Positions 44,284-54,758 of a DNA stretch of 64,000 nucleotides are shown piece by piece. Positions within the stretch are counted from its first letter, which is position 1, and the number at the start of each line of letters is the position of its first letter. Source of the DNA: Neotamlana sargassicola (GTDB lineage Bacteria > Bacteroidota > Bacteroidia > Flavobacteriales > Flavobacteriaceae); assembly GCF_020523965.1 (NCBI RefSeq), contig NZ_JAJAPX010000006.1, positions 1 through 64,000 of the forward strand. The letters are read 5' to 3'. Below the pieces are notes generated by a model. That model did no database searches. It was not told where the DNA came from and worked only from the letters and a program-made list of their open reading frames with translations. A program made the translations under genes and the position numbers.

Positions 44284-46779
44284 ATGAAAAAAACAATACA
44301 CATAAGCTTATTATTTCTTTTCGTAATATTTATTTCATCGAAAAGTTTCGGACAAGCTAGTTTTAATTTTACCAATAAGCCCGCAGAATTGCATCCAGAT
44401 GGAACTTTAGCTACATCTTCTCCTTTATCTTTTAAATTAAGTAACGTTCCTAATGATGCCGATAATATAGTACGCGTTCGTTTTCACCTATATGCCAATG
44501 GTATATCTACTACCGATGCCAACGGAGATCCAATTGATGATGGTGTAAACTGGACCGCTACTAATGATAAAATGAACTTGTATTTAGGTTTAATTAATGA
44601 TCCTGATGTTAATAATGGTTACTATAAAACAGAAACCGTTGATAATGGTGATGGCACATTTACAAAAGATTATACAATATTTAATGTTTCGAATGATGGT
44701 AGTAATGAAACATACAGAAATGGAGGAATTGTAGACGGAGAATATTATGCGCCAATAGTATTATTAATTCATGCCAATGGACAACCAAGATATAATGCTT
44801 CTGGAGCATTGGGAACAGGCAATGGTAATAACCCGCTTGAAGTAGACCAAGCCACTTTAGATCAAAGTCCTGATATTATTGCAACGCATTTTGCTTTTTC
44901 ATATTACCCTCCAGAAGAAAATGAAACTACAGGAAATGGAGAATTTCCTCATATTTATGCTAATTCGAATATAGATTTATTTGGAACCGGAGATGGTTCT
45001 GGTAAACAAAACCAAATCTTAACTTTTGAAACTGTAGGTAAAAAAAGTACTACTGCAAATCCCTTTAGTGTACAAGCCACATCTTCATCTGGCCTAACCA
45101 ATATTTCTTATTCTGTCCAGTCTGGCCCTGCTACAATTAATGGTAATACCGTTACCTTAAATGGTAGTGTTGGTATTGTAACTTTAAAAGCAGAACATAG
45201 CGGTGATTCAAATTATAATGAAGCTGAAACTTTTCATCAATTCGAAGTTATTGATTTAAGTACATTCTCACCTTCCATAACTACAAAACTTACCGAAGAT
45301 TACCCCTTAGAAATGCCTTCTCTATATGCTTATCCCATTTATGTAACCACAGCTATTGAAGAAGCCGATTTAATAACTATAAATAATATAGAAATTTCTG
45401 TAGATGGAACAGCTATTAATGTAACCGGTAACAATAATTTATATTATGCCTTATGGACACCAGATTCATACGGTTCTCATACTGTAAATATAACGGCTTA
45501 CGGATCTAATGGTAATAATACAACCATAATTAAAACCATTGAAGTTACAGATACTATCGAAACTCAAAATGTACAAACTTTAACAGATGTTGTAATTGAG
45601 TATGGTACAACAAATAGTCGCAATTATTATGGAACCTATACAATGCCTCAACATATTGGAAGTTACGATCAAATTATTGCTAATTTAATGGTTGAATGCC
45701 CTTCTACAACCGGAAATTGCGACGATTGGGATCGTAGAGCCTATATTGATATTATGGGACCAGACGGTAATTGGATACAAATAATTCGCTATATAACACC
45801 ATACGGTGTTGGATGTAGCCATTCCATTGATTTAACTGATTATGCAAACCTACTTCAAGGTGAAGTTGAATTTAGAATGTTTATTGATACTTGGGGTTCT
45901 GGTGGCTGGCAAATATCACTAGATTTTGATTATAGAAAAGGCACACCAGAGTATTTATACTCAAGTGTCGACGAAATTTGGGATGGCAATTGGGAATTAG
46001 GAAATCCAAATAACCTGCAACCAGTTGATGTTGTAAATTATACATACAATAGCAATATTATAAGTTCTCACCTACGTTTATCTACTACAGGGCATGGTTG
46101 GGGAAGCAACAACTCACAAAATGCTGCAGAATTTTATGAAGCGACAAATTATATTGATGTTGATGGAACTCTTAATTATACACAAAATTTATGGAACAAC
46201 TGTAATCCAAATCCAGACAATTGTACTGGACAACAAGGTACATGGACATATAGTAGAGCCGGATGGTGCCCTGGAGCGATTGCCCCACCAAACATTATTG
46301 ATATGACAGATCAAATTTCCAAAAGCACAGTAGATTTTAGTTATCGCTTCGATCCAACTTATATTGATTACTGTCACCCTAACAATCCTGAATGTGTTTC
46401 AGGGGTTACGTGTAATGACTGTAATGACACTTTTATTGCACAATATTATATAGACGCTCAACTTATTAATTATAGCAATACACCTCTAATACAAGGAACT
46501 TTAAATGTTGCAGAAGTTAATAGTATTGCAAATTATGAACTAAACGTTTACCCTAATCCATCAAATGGTGTTTTTAACATTTCTGCTAAAAATATTAGCG
46601 GCAAATCTATTATGCAGGTTGTTACAATTTCAGGTCAAGTTTTAAAAACTTACTTTTTTAACACTCCAGAGGAGATTAATAATACTTCATTTAATTTTTA
46701 TTCTCTTAATAAAGGTATCTATTTTATATCTATATCTACCAAATCTGGGCAAGGAACTTTAAAACTTATTCTTGAGTAA
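44284..46779 (+). CDS. T9SS-exported peptide-N-glycosidase F-like protein
   Basis: An 831-residue secreted protein. Order: signal peptide (1-24, ending SFGQ), a unique N-terminal domain (about 25-240), an Ig/MBG-like module (about 245-325), a linker domain, the PNGase F-like two-sandwich region (about 430-750) and a type A T9SS sorting domain (about 755-831, YELNVYPNPSNGVFNI, LNKGIYFISI). PNGase F landmarks present: CDDWDRRAYIDI, RYITPYGVG, TPEYLYS, SRAGWCPG. Aligned by eye to the Elizabethkingia enzyme, catalytic Asp60 is Asp483 and Glu206 is Glu616, but Glu118 is replaced by Asp535 (FIDTW for YTETW). Removal of N-glycans from glycoproteins outside the cell is the likely role, with activity uncertain. 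Confidence 0.85.
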   Translation: MKKTIHISLLFLFVIFISSKSFGQASFNFTNKPAELHPDGTLATSSPLSFKLSNVPNDADNIVRVRFHLYANGISTTDANGDPIDDGVNWTATNDKMNLYLGLINDPDVNNGYYKTETVDNGDGTFTKDYTIFNVSNDGSNETYRNGGIVDGEYYAPIVLLIHANGQPRYNASGALGTGNGNNPLEVDQATLDQSPDIIATHFAFSYYPPEENETTGNGEFPHIYANSNIDLFGTGDGSGKQNQILTFETVGKKSTTANPFSVQATSSSGLTNISYSVQSGPATINGNTVTLNGSVGIVTLKAEHSGDSNYNEAETFHQFEVIDLSTFSPSITTKLTEDYPLEMPSLYAYPIYVTTAIEEADLITINNIEISVDGTAINVTGNNNLYYALWTPDSYGSHTVNITAYGSNGNNTTIIKTIEVTDTIETQNVQTLTDVVIEYGTTNSRNYYGTYTMPQHIGSYDQIIANLMVECPSTTGNCDDWDRRAYIDIMGPDGNWIQIIRYITPYGVGCSHSIDLTDYANLLQGEVEFRMFIDTWGSGGWQISLDFDYRKGTPEYLYSSVDEIWDGNWELGNPNNLQPVDVVNYTYNSNIISSHLRLSTTGHGWGSNNSQNAAEFYEATNYIDVDGTLNYTQNLWNNCNPNPDNCTGQQGTWTYSRAGWCPGAIAPPNIIDMTDQISKSTVDFSYRFDPTYIDYCHPNNPECVSGVTCNDCNDTFIAQYYIDAQLINYSNTPLIQGTLNVAEVNSIANYELNVYPNPSNGVFNISAKNISGKSIMQVVTISGQVLKTYFFNTPEEINNTSFNFYSLNKGIYFISISTKSGQGTLKLILE

Positions 46780-46797
46780 ACATTAAAAAAGAAATAT

Positions 46798-46831
46798 AAA
46801 AAAATCCAGTCGATATCGACTGGATTTTTTT
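46798..46831. terminator. Bidirectional terminator between the PNGase F-like gene and the first aconitase gene
   Basis: A fully palindromic stem (atccagtcgat / atcgactggat) flanked by seven A and seven T, located 19 nt past one stop and 19 nt before the other. A strong terminator for both convergent genes. Confidence 0.88.
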
Positions 46832-46849
46832 ATTACAAAGTATACCTAA

Positions 46850-49117
46850 TTAAGCATTTTGCTTTTTAATTAAATTTAAAGCAGAACCTTCTTTATACCA
46901 ATCTATTTGGGCTTCGTTATAAGTATGATTTAATTTAATAGTGTCTTTAGTACCATCGGCATGAACAACCTCTAGGGTTAATTGCTTATCTGGTGAAAAT
47001 TCATTTAAATCTAAAAAGTTAAATGTATCATCTTCTTGAATTAAATCGTAATCACTTTCATTATCAAAAGTCAACCCAAGCATACCTTGTTTTTTTAGGT
47101 TTGTTTCGTGTATACGTGCAAATGATTTTACAATTACAGCAGCTACACCTAAATGGCGTGGTTGCATAGCAGCGTGCTCCCTAGAAGAACCTTCGCCATA
47201 ATTATGGTCGCCAACTACTACAGTCTTAATACCTTCTGCTTTGTAGGCACGTTGTACATCTGGCACACCGCCATAATCTCCTGTTAATTGATTTTTAACA
47301 AAGTTTGTTTTTTTATTAAATGCATTTACAGCTCCTATTAAAGTGTTATTTGCAATATTATCTAAATGTCCACGGAAACGTAACCATGGCCCAGCCATAC
47401 TAATATGGTCGGTTGTACATTTACCGAAGGCTTTTATTAAAAGTTTGGCTCCTGTAATAGAATCTCCTAAAGGCTCAAAAGGTGTAAGTAATTGAAGTCT
47501 TTCTGAATCTGAAGCTACAACAACATCAACGCTGCTACCATCTTCTTTTGGTTCTAAATACCCATTTTCTTTAACCTCGAAACCTTTTGGAGGTAACTCC
47601 CATCCTGTTGGCTCATCGAACATAACCTCTTCACCATCTTCGTTAATTAACTTATCTGTTAACGGGTTAAAATCTAACTTACCTGAAATGGCAATTGCAG
47701 CAGTTAATTCTGGAGATGCAACAAAGGCATGAGTGTTAGGGTTACCATCGGCACGTTTAGCAAAGTTTCTGTTAAATGAATGCACTATACTATTTTTTGG
47801 TGCATTTTTAGGATCGGAATACCGCGCCCACTGACCAATACATGGTCCGCAAGCATTAGTAAATATAGTAGCATCTAAATCTTCAAAAACCTTTAAAATA
47901 CCATCACGCTCTGCTGTATAACGTACTTGCTCGGAACCTGGGTTAATACCAAATTCTGCTTTAGTTTTTAATTTTTTATCTAGGGCCTGTTGTGCTATAG
48001 ATGAAGCTCTAGACAAATCTTCATAAGATGAGTTTGTACAAGAACCTATTAATCCCCATTCTACTTTTAATGGCCAATCGTTATCTGTGGCTTTTTTAGT
48101 CATTTCGCTACCTGCTGGTGTTGAAAGATCTGGTGTAAACGGACCGTTTAATAATGGGGTTAATTCTGATAAATTAATTTCAATAACTTGATCGAAATAC
48201 TGCTCTGGGTTTGCATAAACTTCAGGATCGGCCGTTAAATACTCTTTTACTTTATTAGCCGCTTCTGCTACATCTACTCTATCGGTTGCTTTTAAATAAC
48301 GCTCCATAGATTCGTCGTAACCAAAAGTTGAAGTGGTTGCTCCTATTTCTGCTCCCATATTACAAATAGTACCCTTACCTGTACAAGACATACTTGTAGC
48401 TCCTGGACCAAAATATTCTACAATTGCTCCAGTTCCTCCTTTTACAGTTAATATTTCAGCTACTTTTAAAATGACATCCTTAGGCGCTGTCCAACCCGAT
48501 AATTTTCCTGTTAATTTTACACCAATAAGTTTTGGAAATTTAAGTTCCCAAGCCATACCTGCCATTACATCAACTGCATCTGCCCCACCAACTCCAATAG
48601 CAACCATACCTAAACCACCGGCATTAACTGTGTGAGAATCTGTACCAATCATCATTCCTCCTGGAAACGCATAATTTTCTAGAACTACTTGATGTATAAT
48701 TCCTGCTCCTGGTTTCCAGAAACCAATTCCGTATTTATTTGAAACTGACTCTAAAAAGTCAAAAACTTCACTACTTACACTGTTTGCTTGTTTTAAATCT
48801 TTAGCAGCTCCTTCTTTTGCTTGTATTAAATGATCGCAATGTACTGTTGTTGGTACAGCTACTTTAGGTTTACCCGCTTGCATAAATTGCAGCAATGCCA
48901 TTTGTGCTGTTGCATCTTGGCATGCAATTCTATCTGGTGCAAAATCCACGTAGTCTTTTCCTCGAACAAATGCTTTGGTAGGAGTTTTATCCCATAAATG
49001 ATTGTATAATATTTTTTCGGATAATGTTAAAGGTTTACCAACTACTTCGCGTGCTTTATCTACACGCTCTACCATTGTTGAATAAACACCTTTTATCATT
49101 TCAATGTCGAATGCCAT
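46850..49117 (-). CDS. Aconitate hydratase, mitochondrial/AcnA-like type
   Basis: Interconverts citrate and isocitrate in the TCA cycle using a [4Fe-4S] cluster. The 755-residue protein has [40 protein letters not shown] and the cluster cysteines in [15 protein letters not shown] and [16 protein letters not shown]. The swivel domain has [20 protein letters not shown] and [19 protein letters not shown]. Size and motifs fit the mitochondrial-type aconitases rather than AcnB. It follows the second aconitase gene in the same direction, 182 nt later, with a terminator between them. Confidence 0.95.
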   Translation of the reverse strand: MAFDIEMIKGVYSTMVERVDKAREVVGKPLTLSEKILYNHLWDKTPTKAFVRGKDYVDFAPDRIACQDATAQMALLQFMQAGKPKVAVPTTVHCDHLIQAKEGAAKDLKQANSVSSEVFDFLESVSNKYGIGFWKPGAGIIHQVVLENYAFPGGMMIGTDSHTVNAGGLGMVAIGVGGADAVDVMAGMAWELKFPKLIGVKLTGKLSGWTAPKDVILKVAEILTVKGGTGAIVEYFGPGATSMSCTGKGTICNMGAEIGATTSTFGYDESMERYLKATDRVDVAEAANKVKEYLTADPEVYANPEQYFDQVIEINLSELTPLLNGPFTPDLSTPAGSEMTKKATDNDWPLKVEWGLIGSCTNSSYEDLSRASSIAQQALDKKLKTKAEFGINPGSEQVRYTAERDGILKVFEDLDATIFTNACGPCIGQWARYSDPKNAPKNSIVHSFNRNFAKRADGNPNTHAFVASPELTAAIAISGKLDFNPLTDKLINEDGEEVMFDEPTGWELPPKGFEVKENGYLEPKEDGSSVDVVVASDSERLQLLTPFEPLGDSITGAKLLIKAFGKCTTDHISMAGPWLRFRGHLDNIANNTLIGAVNAFNKKTNFVKNQLTGDYGGVPDVQRAYKAEGIKTVVVGDHNYGEGSSREHAAMQPRHLGVAAVIVKSFARIHETNLKKQGMLGLTFDNESDYDLIQEDDTFNFLDLNEFSPDKQLTLEVVHADGTKDTIKLNHTYNEAQIDWYKEGSALNLIKKQNA

Positions 49118-49242
49118 ATATTCTATTTTTATTTTTAAAATTAATTAAATATGCTTTTATTTAAAATAACTCTAAATAAAACCATTTTTCCTTCTTGAAT
49201 TTAACAAAATTTGGCCAAAAACTATCATAATAAAAGGTTAAT

Positions 49243-49274
49243 AAAAAAAGCCCGAATGAAACACTCGAGCTTTT
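49243..49274 (-). terminator. Terminator after the AcnB-type gene
   Basis: Stem aaaagcccga / tcgagctttt with one mismatch and a 9-nt loop; on the minus strand it is followed by a run of seven T, 26 nt past the acnB stop. Confidence 0.6.
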
Positions 49275-49299
49275 AATTTTATAATTGAATTCTATGAGA

Positions 49300-52080
49300 T
49301 TATAGAACTAATTGTTTTTGAGATGGTTTGAATTTAGTTAATACAATACCGTCTACAGCTTTTTCATATTCTTCCACAGTTGGTGTTCTCCCTAAAATTG
49401 TAGATAACACAACAACTGGAGTAGATGACAATAAAGATTCTCCTTTTTTCTCGTCTGTATCTCTTACAACTCTTCCTTGGAATAAACGTGTAGAGGTTGC
49501 CATAACCGTGTCTCCTGGTTCTGCTTTCTCCTGATTACCCATACATAGGTTACATCCAGGACGCTCTAAATATAACATGTTTTCATATTTTGTACGTGCT
49601 AAACCTTTAGGTGCGCTATCATCGAACTCGAAACCTGAGTATTTTTGTAATACTTCCCAATCGCCTTCAGCTTTTAACTCGTCTACAATGTTATATGTTG
49701 GAGGTGCAACTACTAATGGCGCGTTAAACTTAACTTCACCTTGTTGTGCTTCTATATTTTTAAGCATTTTGGCTAATATTTGCATATCGCCTTTATGAAT
49801 CATACAAGAACCAATAAATCCTAAATCTACCTTTTTAGTACCACCGTAATAAGATAACGGACGAATAGTATCGTGTGTATAACGTCTTGATGGATCGTCA
49901 TTATTTACATCAGGATCTGCAATCATTGGTTCAGCAATTTCATCTAAATCAATTACAACCTCTGCATAATACTTAGCATCTGCATCTGGTTTTAATGCTG
50001 GTTTAGACCCTAATTTTAGCTCTTGTATTCTGTTATTAGCTTTATCAACTAAACCTTGTAACATTTGCTTTTCGTTATCCATACCTTTCTTAATCATGAT
50101 TTGGATACGATCTTTAGCAATTTCTAAAGATTCAATTAAGGTTTCTTCTTCCGAAATACAGATTGAAGCTTTGGCTTTCATTTCAGCAGTCCAATCTGTA
50201 AAAGTAAAGGCTTGATCTGAAGTTAATGTTCCAATATGAACCTCGATAATTCTTCCTTGGAATACGTTTTCACCTCCAAATTGCTTTAACATTTGTTGTT
50301 GTGTAGCATGAACAACATCACGGAAATCCATGAAGCTCTTCATTTCTCCTTTAAAGGTAACTTTCACAGACTCTGGAATTGGCATAGTAGCTTCACCAGT
50401 TGCTAAAGCTAATGCAACGGTTCCTGAATCGGCCCCAAAAGCAACACCTTTAGACATACGTGTGTGAGAATCTCCACCTATAATAATATCCCAATCATCA
50501 ACAGTGATATCATTTAATACCTTGTGAATTACGTCGGTCATGGCGTGATATTGTCCTTTAGGATCGCGCGCTGTAATTAAACCAAAGTCATTCATAAACT
50601 TCATTAATCTAGGAATGTTAGCTTTAGACTTATCATCCCAAACAGAAGCCGTATGACATCCTGATTGGTATCCAGCATCTACAATTGGCGATACAATAGT
50701 TGCTGCCATCATTTCCAACTCTTGTGATGTCATTAACCCGGTAGTATCTTGAGATCCTACAATGTTAACTTCAACACGAACATTAGATCCTGCATGTAAA
50801 GTTTTTCCCGGAGTAGTTCCTACAGCATTCTTATTAAAGATTTTTTCAACGGCTGTTAAACCTTGTCCCTCAATAGAAACTTCTTTTGATGCTGCATATA
50901 CTTGAGGTACTTCTATACCTAAAGCTTTACACGCAAAAGTTTGTAATTTTTTACCAAAAACAACAGCATAAGATCCGCCTGCTTTAATAAACTCCATTTT
51001 TGGAGGTGTTAATGCAGCAGAAATGTCTTTTACAGCTTTTCCGTCTTTATATAATTTTTTCTCTTTTGTATTAATAGTAAGCACTGTACCTGTATCTACA
51101 GAATATACTTGCTCTAAAACTGGCTCTCCATCTTTATCGACAATGGTGTTACCGTTTTCATCTTTCTTCTGAACCCAGTTTTTTAAATCGATTCCAATAC
51201 CACCAGTTACACCAACGGTAGTTAAGAAAATTGGTGCAATACCATTTGTTCCTGCAATTACTGGCGCAATATTAATAAATGGCACGTATGGAGAAGATGA
51301 AATACCTGTCCATAACGCCACATTATTTACACCAGACATACGAGATGAACCAACTCCCATAGTTCCCTTTTCAGCGATTAACATAACCCGTTTATCAGGG
51401 TGTTGCTCTTTTAAAGCTAACACTTCCTTTTGCATGTCTTTGTTATGCTCAAAAATACATTGTCCGTGTAATTCACGATCTGATCTTGAATGCGCATCGG
51501 CACCAGGCGATAATAAATCTGTAGAAATATCACCAACACCAGCGATGTAAGTTACTATTTTAATTTCTTCGTCTACCTCTGGAAGTTTAGTAAAGAATTC
51601 TGCTTGAGCATAACTCTCTATAATGTCTTTAGATATAGGACATCCATTTTTCATGGCAACTTCTAATCGCTCTGTATCTGCTTCGTATAAGAACACTTGA
51701 GTTTTTAAAATCTCAGCTGCTTTTTTAGCAATATCTATATCTTTTTGCTCTAAAACTAAATCTAAAAGCACCTTAATTGATGGCCCACCCTTCATGTGCG
51801 ATAATTGTTCGAAAGCAAAATCAGATGAAATTTCTTCAACAACAGATTCACCAAGTATTAATTCTTTTAAAAACTTTGCCTTAACACCTGCGGCACTTGT
51901 TGTACCAGGTAAGGTGTTGTAAATAAAGAATTTTAGTGAGTCTTCTCTATTAGGATTGTTTACATCTTTAATTTGTGCGATAATTTCGCTGGTTAATTCA
52001 GCGCCATCAATTGGTTTAGGATGCAAACCTTGAGATTTTCTCTCTTCAATCTCCTTGATGTAGTCATTGTAAATGCTCAT
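49300..52080 (-). CDS. acnB: Bifunctional aconitate hydratase 2 / 2-methylisocitrate dehydratase
   Basis: A 926-residue AcnB-type aconitase that can also hydrate 2-methyl-cis-aconitate. The N-terminal HEAT-like domain starts MSIYNDYIKEIEERKSQGLH and has FFIYNTLPGTTSAAGVKAKF. The swivel domain has EKGTMGVGSSRMSGVNNVAL. The catalytic core has GYQSGCHTASVWDD, IIGGDSHTRMSKGVAFGADS, DLGFIGSCMIHKGDM and RPGCNLCMGNQEKAEPGD, carrying the cluster cysteines. The domain order (HEAT, swivel, core) is the AcnB order. About 270 bp without a gene lie upstream, presumably the promoter region. Confidence 0.96.
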   Translation of the reverse strand: MSIYNDYIKEIEERKSQGLHPKPIDGAELTSEIIAQIKDVNNPNREDSLKFFIYNTLPGTTSAAGVKAKFLKELILGESVVEEISSDFAFEQLSHMKGGPSIKVLLDLVLEQKDIDIAKKAAEILKTQVFLYEADTERLEVAMKNGCPISKDIIESYAQAEFFTKLPEVDEEIKIVTYIAGVGDISTDLLSPGADAHSRSDRELHGQCIFEHNKDMQKEVLALKEQHPDKRVMLIAEKGTMGVGSSRMSGVNNVALWTGISSSPYVPFINIAPVIAGTNGIAPIFLTTVGVTGGIGIDLKNWVQKKDENGNTIVDKDGEPVLEQVYSVDTGTVLTINTKEKKLYKDGKAVKDISAALTPPKMEFIKAGGSYAVVFGKKLQTFACKALGIEVPQVYAASKEVSIEGQGLTAVEKIFNKNAVGTTPGKTLHAGSNVRVEVNIVGSQDTTGLMTSQELEMMAATIVSPIVDAGYQSGCHTASVWDDKSKANIPRLMKFMNDFGLITARDPKGQYHAMTDVIHKVLNDITVDDWDIIIGGDSHTRMSKGVAFGADSGTVALALATGEATMPIPESVKVTFKGEMKSFMDFRDVVHATQQQMLKQFGGENVFQGRIIEVHIGTLTSDQAFTFTDWTAEMKAKASICISEEETLIESLEIAKDRIQIMIKKGMDNEKQMLQGLVDKANNRIQELKLGSKPALKPDADAKYYAEVVIDLDEIAEPMIADPDVNNDDPSRRYTHDTIRPLSYYGGTKKVDLGFIGSCMIHKGDMQILAKMLKNIEAQQGEVKFNAPLVVAPPTYNIVDELKAEGDWEVLQKYSGFEFDDSAPKGLARTKYENMLYLERPGCNLCMGNQEKAEPGDTVMATSTRLFQGRVVRDTDEKKGESLLSSTPVVVLSTILGRTPTVEEYEKAVDGIVLTKFKPSQKQLVL

Positions 52081-52348
52081 AGTTAGTTTTTCAATTAATA
52101 GTTTTTAAACTTCTACAAAATTCATCTATATAAAGTTTAAAACAAGATAAATTTTAAGTATATAATTTTAGATTATTTTAGCGTTGCAAAATACTAAATA
52201 AATACAAAATTTTAAAAATAAAACCTTGAATACAATAAGCAATGATATTAAATTATTATAGTGTTATTATAATTTAAAATGATTACATTTTTTCTATAAA
52301 AATAAAAGGATTGCTGAATATTTTATAAACTAAAACCTTTTCGTAATG

Positions 52349-53302
52349 CTAAAATAAGCCTCTAATTAGCTGTTCTTCGGTAATTCCTTCGGCTTCGGCT
52401 TTATAGTTTTTAATAATTCTATGGCGTAAAATGCCAATTGCAACGGCTTGAACGTCCTCAATATCTGGTGAAAATTTACCGTGAATCGCGGCATGCGTTT
52501 TAGCTGCTAGCACTAAATTTTGTGAGGCACGCGGACCTGCTCCCCAATCGATATAAGTTTTTACCAATTCTGGAGCTGTTTCGCTATTAGGTCTTGTTTT
52601 TCCAACTAAAGTAACCGCATATTCAATAACATTATCGGTCACAGGAATTTTACGTATAAGTTGTTGGAAAGCAATAATTTCTTTTGCCGAAAATAAAGCA
52701 TTTACTTCTGGCTTAAGATTAGAAGTTGTTGCTTTAACAACTTCAACTTCTTCCTGATAGGTTGGATATTCTAAATTAATAGCAAACATAAAACGGTCTA
52801 ATTGCGCTTCTGGTAACGGATAGGTTCCCTCCTGCTCAATTGGGTTTTGAGTTGCTAATACAAAATATGGTAAGTCTAATTTATAATGATGTCCTGCAAC
52901 GGTAACCGCACGTTCTTGCATAGCTTCAAGTAAAGCTGCTTGCGTTTTTGGTGGTGTACGGTTAATTTCGTCGGCTAAAATAATATTTGAAAAAATTGGG
53001 CCTTTTATAAATTTAAATTGCCTGTCTTCGTCTAGTATTTCACTTCCTAAAATATCACTAGGCATTAAATCGGGCGTAAATTGTATACGTTTAAAGTCTA
53101 AACCTAAAGCTTGCGAAATGGTATTTACCATTAAGGTTTTTGCTAAACCAGGAACACCTATTAAAAGTGAGTGACCGCCTGAGAAAATGGATATTAATAT
53201 TTGAGTAACAACTTCGTCTTGACCAATAATTACTTTTGCAATTTCTGTTTTAAGACCTTGAAATTGCTTTACAAATTTCTCGATAGCAGCTACATCGGAC
53301 AT
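52349..53302 (-). CDS. MoxR family AAA ATPase
   Basis: A 317-residue AAA+ ATPase thought to act as a chaperone or in maturation of other proteins. Walker A SLLIGVPGLAKTLMVN is near residue 46, Walker B IILADEINRTPPKTQAALLE near 107, then MQERAVTVAGHHY, ATQNPIEQEGTYPLPEAQLD with sensor 1, and the C-terminal helical domain (GPRASQNLVLAAKTHA). The gene is last of a four-gene set, 4 nt after the SurA-like gene. MoxR genes usually sit with DUF58 and VWA genes; those are absent here, and the link to periplasmic PPIases is notable. Confidence 0.94.
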   Translation of the reverse strand: MSDVAAIEKFVKQFQGLKTEIAKVIIGQDEVVTQILISIFSGGHSLLIGVPGLAKTLMVNTISQALGLDFKRIQFTPDLMPSDILGSEILDEDRQFKFIKGPIFSNIILADEINRTPPKTQAALLEAMQERAVTVAGHHYKLDLPYFVLATQNPIEQEGTYPLPEAQLDRFMFAINLEYPTYQEEVEVVKATTSNLKPEVNALFSAKEIIAFQQLIRKIPVTDNVIEYAVTLVGKTRPNSETAPELVKTYIDWGAGPRASQNLVLAAKTHAAIHGKFSPDIEDVQAVAIGILRHRIIKNYKAEAEGITEEQLIRGLF

Positions 53303-53306
53303 ATAT

Positions 53307-54758
53307 TTACTTTTTTAACCAGTTACTTGAAAATTCGCAATCTTTACGCTCGCCACTTATTTTAATATAAGTATCCATTATTTTTTCTTTTTGCCATTTT
53401 TCAACAGCTCTAATTTTCTTCTCGTCAAGAGCTAGTTCTTTTATTTTCAAGAAGTCTTTTGCGTAATCTGCAGTATGCTCGTCTACTCTATCGGTAACCA
53501 TTAAAATTTTAAATTTAGTATTACCAGTTCTGTCTTGCTCACTTAATACTAAACTAACTTCCCCATCTTTTAAATTTTGAATTTGCGAATATAATTCTGG
53601 ATCCATTCTGGTTAACTCAAAATTATAATCTTGTGTTGTTGGATTAATTAATTGCCCACCATCGTTACGTGTTTCTTTTTCGTCGCTAGCCTCACGTGCG
53701 GCATCTGCAAATGTAATATCTCCAGATACAATACGTTCTCTTACTTTTTCTAAGCGCTCTTTAGCTTCAACAACAGCTTCGCTGGCCACTTTAGGTGTTA
53801 ATAAAATATGCGCAACATCGTATTCTTGACCTCTAATTTTTTCTAAAGTTATAATATGATATCCGAAATCGGTTTTAAAAGGCTCTGATATTTCGCCTTC
53901 TTGCAATGCAAAAGCAACTTCGCGAAATTCTTTTACCATTTGTGGTTTCTTTTTATTTAAAGTATACTTTCCTCCTCTACTTGCAGAACCTGGATCTTCT
54001 GAATATAAAACGGCCTTAGAACGGAAACTTGCTCCATTTTCAATAATATCGGCCTTAAATTGTTTTAACCTATCAATTACGCGTTGCTCCTCTTCTTTTG
54101 ATACTTTTGGTTCGGCAACAATTTGAGCAACCTTTAATTCTGTACCAAAAGTAGGGCGCTCGTCCTTTGGAATATCATTAAAAAAGCTACGTACTTCTTC
54201 TGGAGTAATTTCAACTTCTTCAACAATACTAGCTTGCATGCGTTGAGCTAATTGATTCGATTTGTTTATTGCAAACATTTCTTCTCGAAAACTTTTTTCA
54301 TCTTCTTTTTTGTAGAACGCTAATAAACGATCCATGTTACCATTTACTTGTTGTAAAAATTGTTCTATTTGGTAATCTACTTGTCTTCTAATTTCAGCAT
54401 CCGAAACAACTATACTATCTTGAATGGCATGATGCGCGTATAATTTATTTTCCAACAGCTTACCAAATAACTCACAATCGGTAATATCTTTTGTGCTGTA
54501 ACCGCCAGCCTCTAATTGTAAACGTTCTTTTTCAACATCTGAGTCTAGTACGATAAAGTCACCAACTACAGCAGCAACACCATCAACCTTTACAGCTTTT
54601 TGTTTATTTGTTGTATCTATAACTTTTGAAGCGACTTCCTTTTCATCTTCAATTATTTCTTGCGCCGACATAACATTAACTGCTAAAACGCTTATGCAAA
54701 TGGGTAAAATGTATTTCAAATTAATTGTAAATTTCAAATTGTTTGTTTTTAATAGCAT
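53307..54758 (-). CDS. SurA-like periplasmic peptidyl-prolyl isomerase
   Basis: A 483-residue periplasmic chaperone for outer-membrane proteins. A signal peptide (ending VNVMSAQ) precedes a SurA N-terminal helical domain (VDGVAAVVGDFIVLDSDVEK, LLENKLYAHHAI). Two parvulin domains follow: the first with KAVLYSEDPGSASRGGKY and FGYHIITLEKIRG, the second with YDVAHILLTPK and FADAAREASDE. The ATG at 54758 lies 38 nt inside the upstream gene. An alternative TTG at 54719, just after that gene's stop, gives a tidier signal peptide (MKYILPICISVLAV) without overlap. Both starts give the same mature protein. Confidence 0.9.
   Translation of the reverse strand: MLLKTNNLKFTINLKYILPICISVLAVNVMSAQEIIEDEKEVASKVIDTTNKQKAVKVDGVAAVVGDFIVLDSDVEKERLQLEAGGYSTKDITDCELFGKLLENKLYAHHAIQDSIVVSDAEIRRQVDYQIEQFLQQVNGNMDRLLAFYKKEDEKSFREEMFAINKSNQLAQRMQASIVEEVEITPEEVRSFFNDIPKDERPTFGTELKVAQIVAEPKVSKEEEQRVIDRLKQFKADIIENGASFRSKAVLYSEDPGSASRGGKYTLNKKKPQMVKEFREVAFALQEGEISEPFKTDFGYHIITLEKIRGQEYDVAHILLTPKVASEAVVEAKERLEKVRERIVSGDITFADAAREASDEKETRNDGGQLINPTTQDYNFELTRMDPELYSQIQNLKDGEVSLVLSEQDRTGNTKFKILMVTDRVDEHTADYAKDFLKIKELALDEKKIRAVEKWQKEKIMDTYIKISGERKDCEFSSNWLKK

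Noticed and set aside
48333-48635. 100-codon open frame antisense to the aconitase gene
   Set aside because: Low-complexity Pro/Ile/Ala composition typical of shadow frames opposite a conserved gene.
52081-52348. Small gene or RNA in the 268-bp gap before acnB
   Set aside because: Stops in all frames, no fold or motif seen; probably just the promoter region of acnB.
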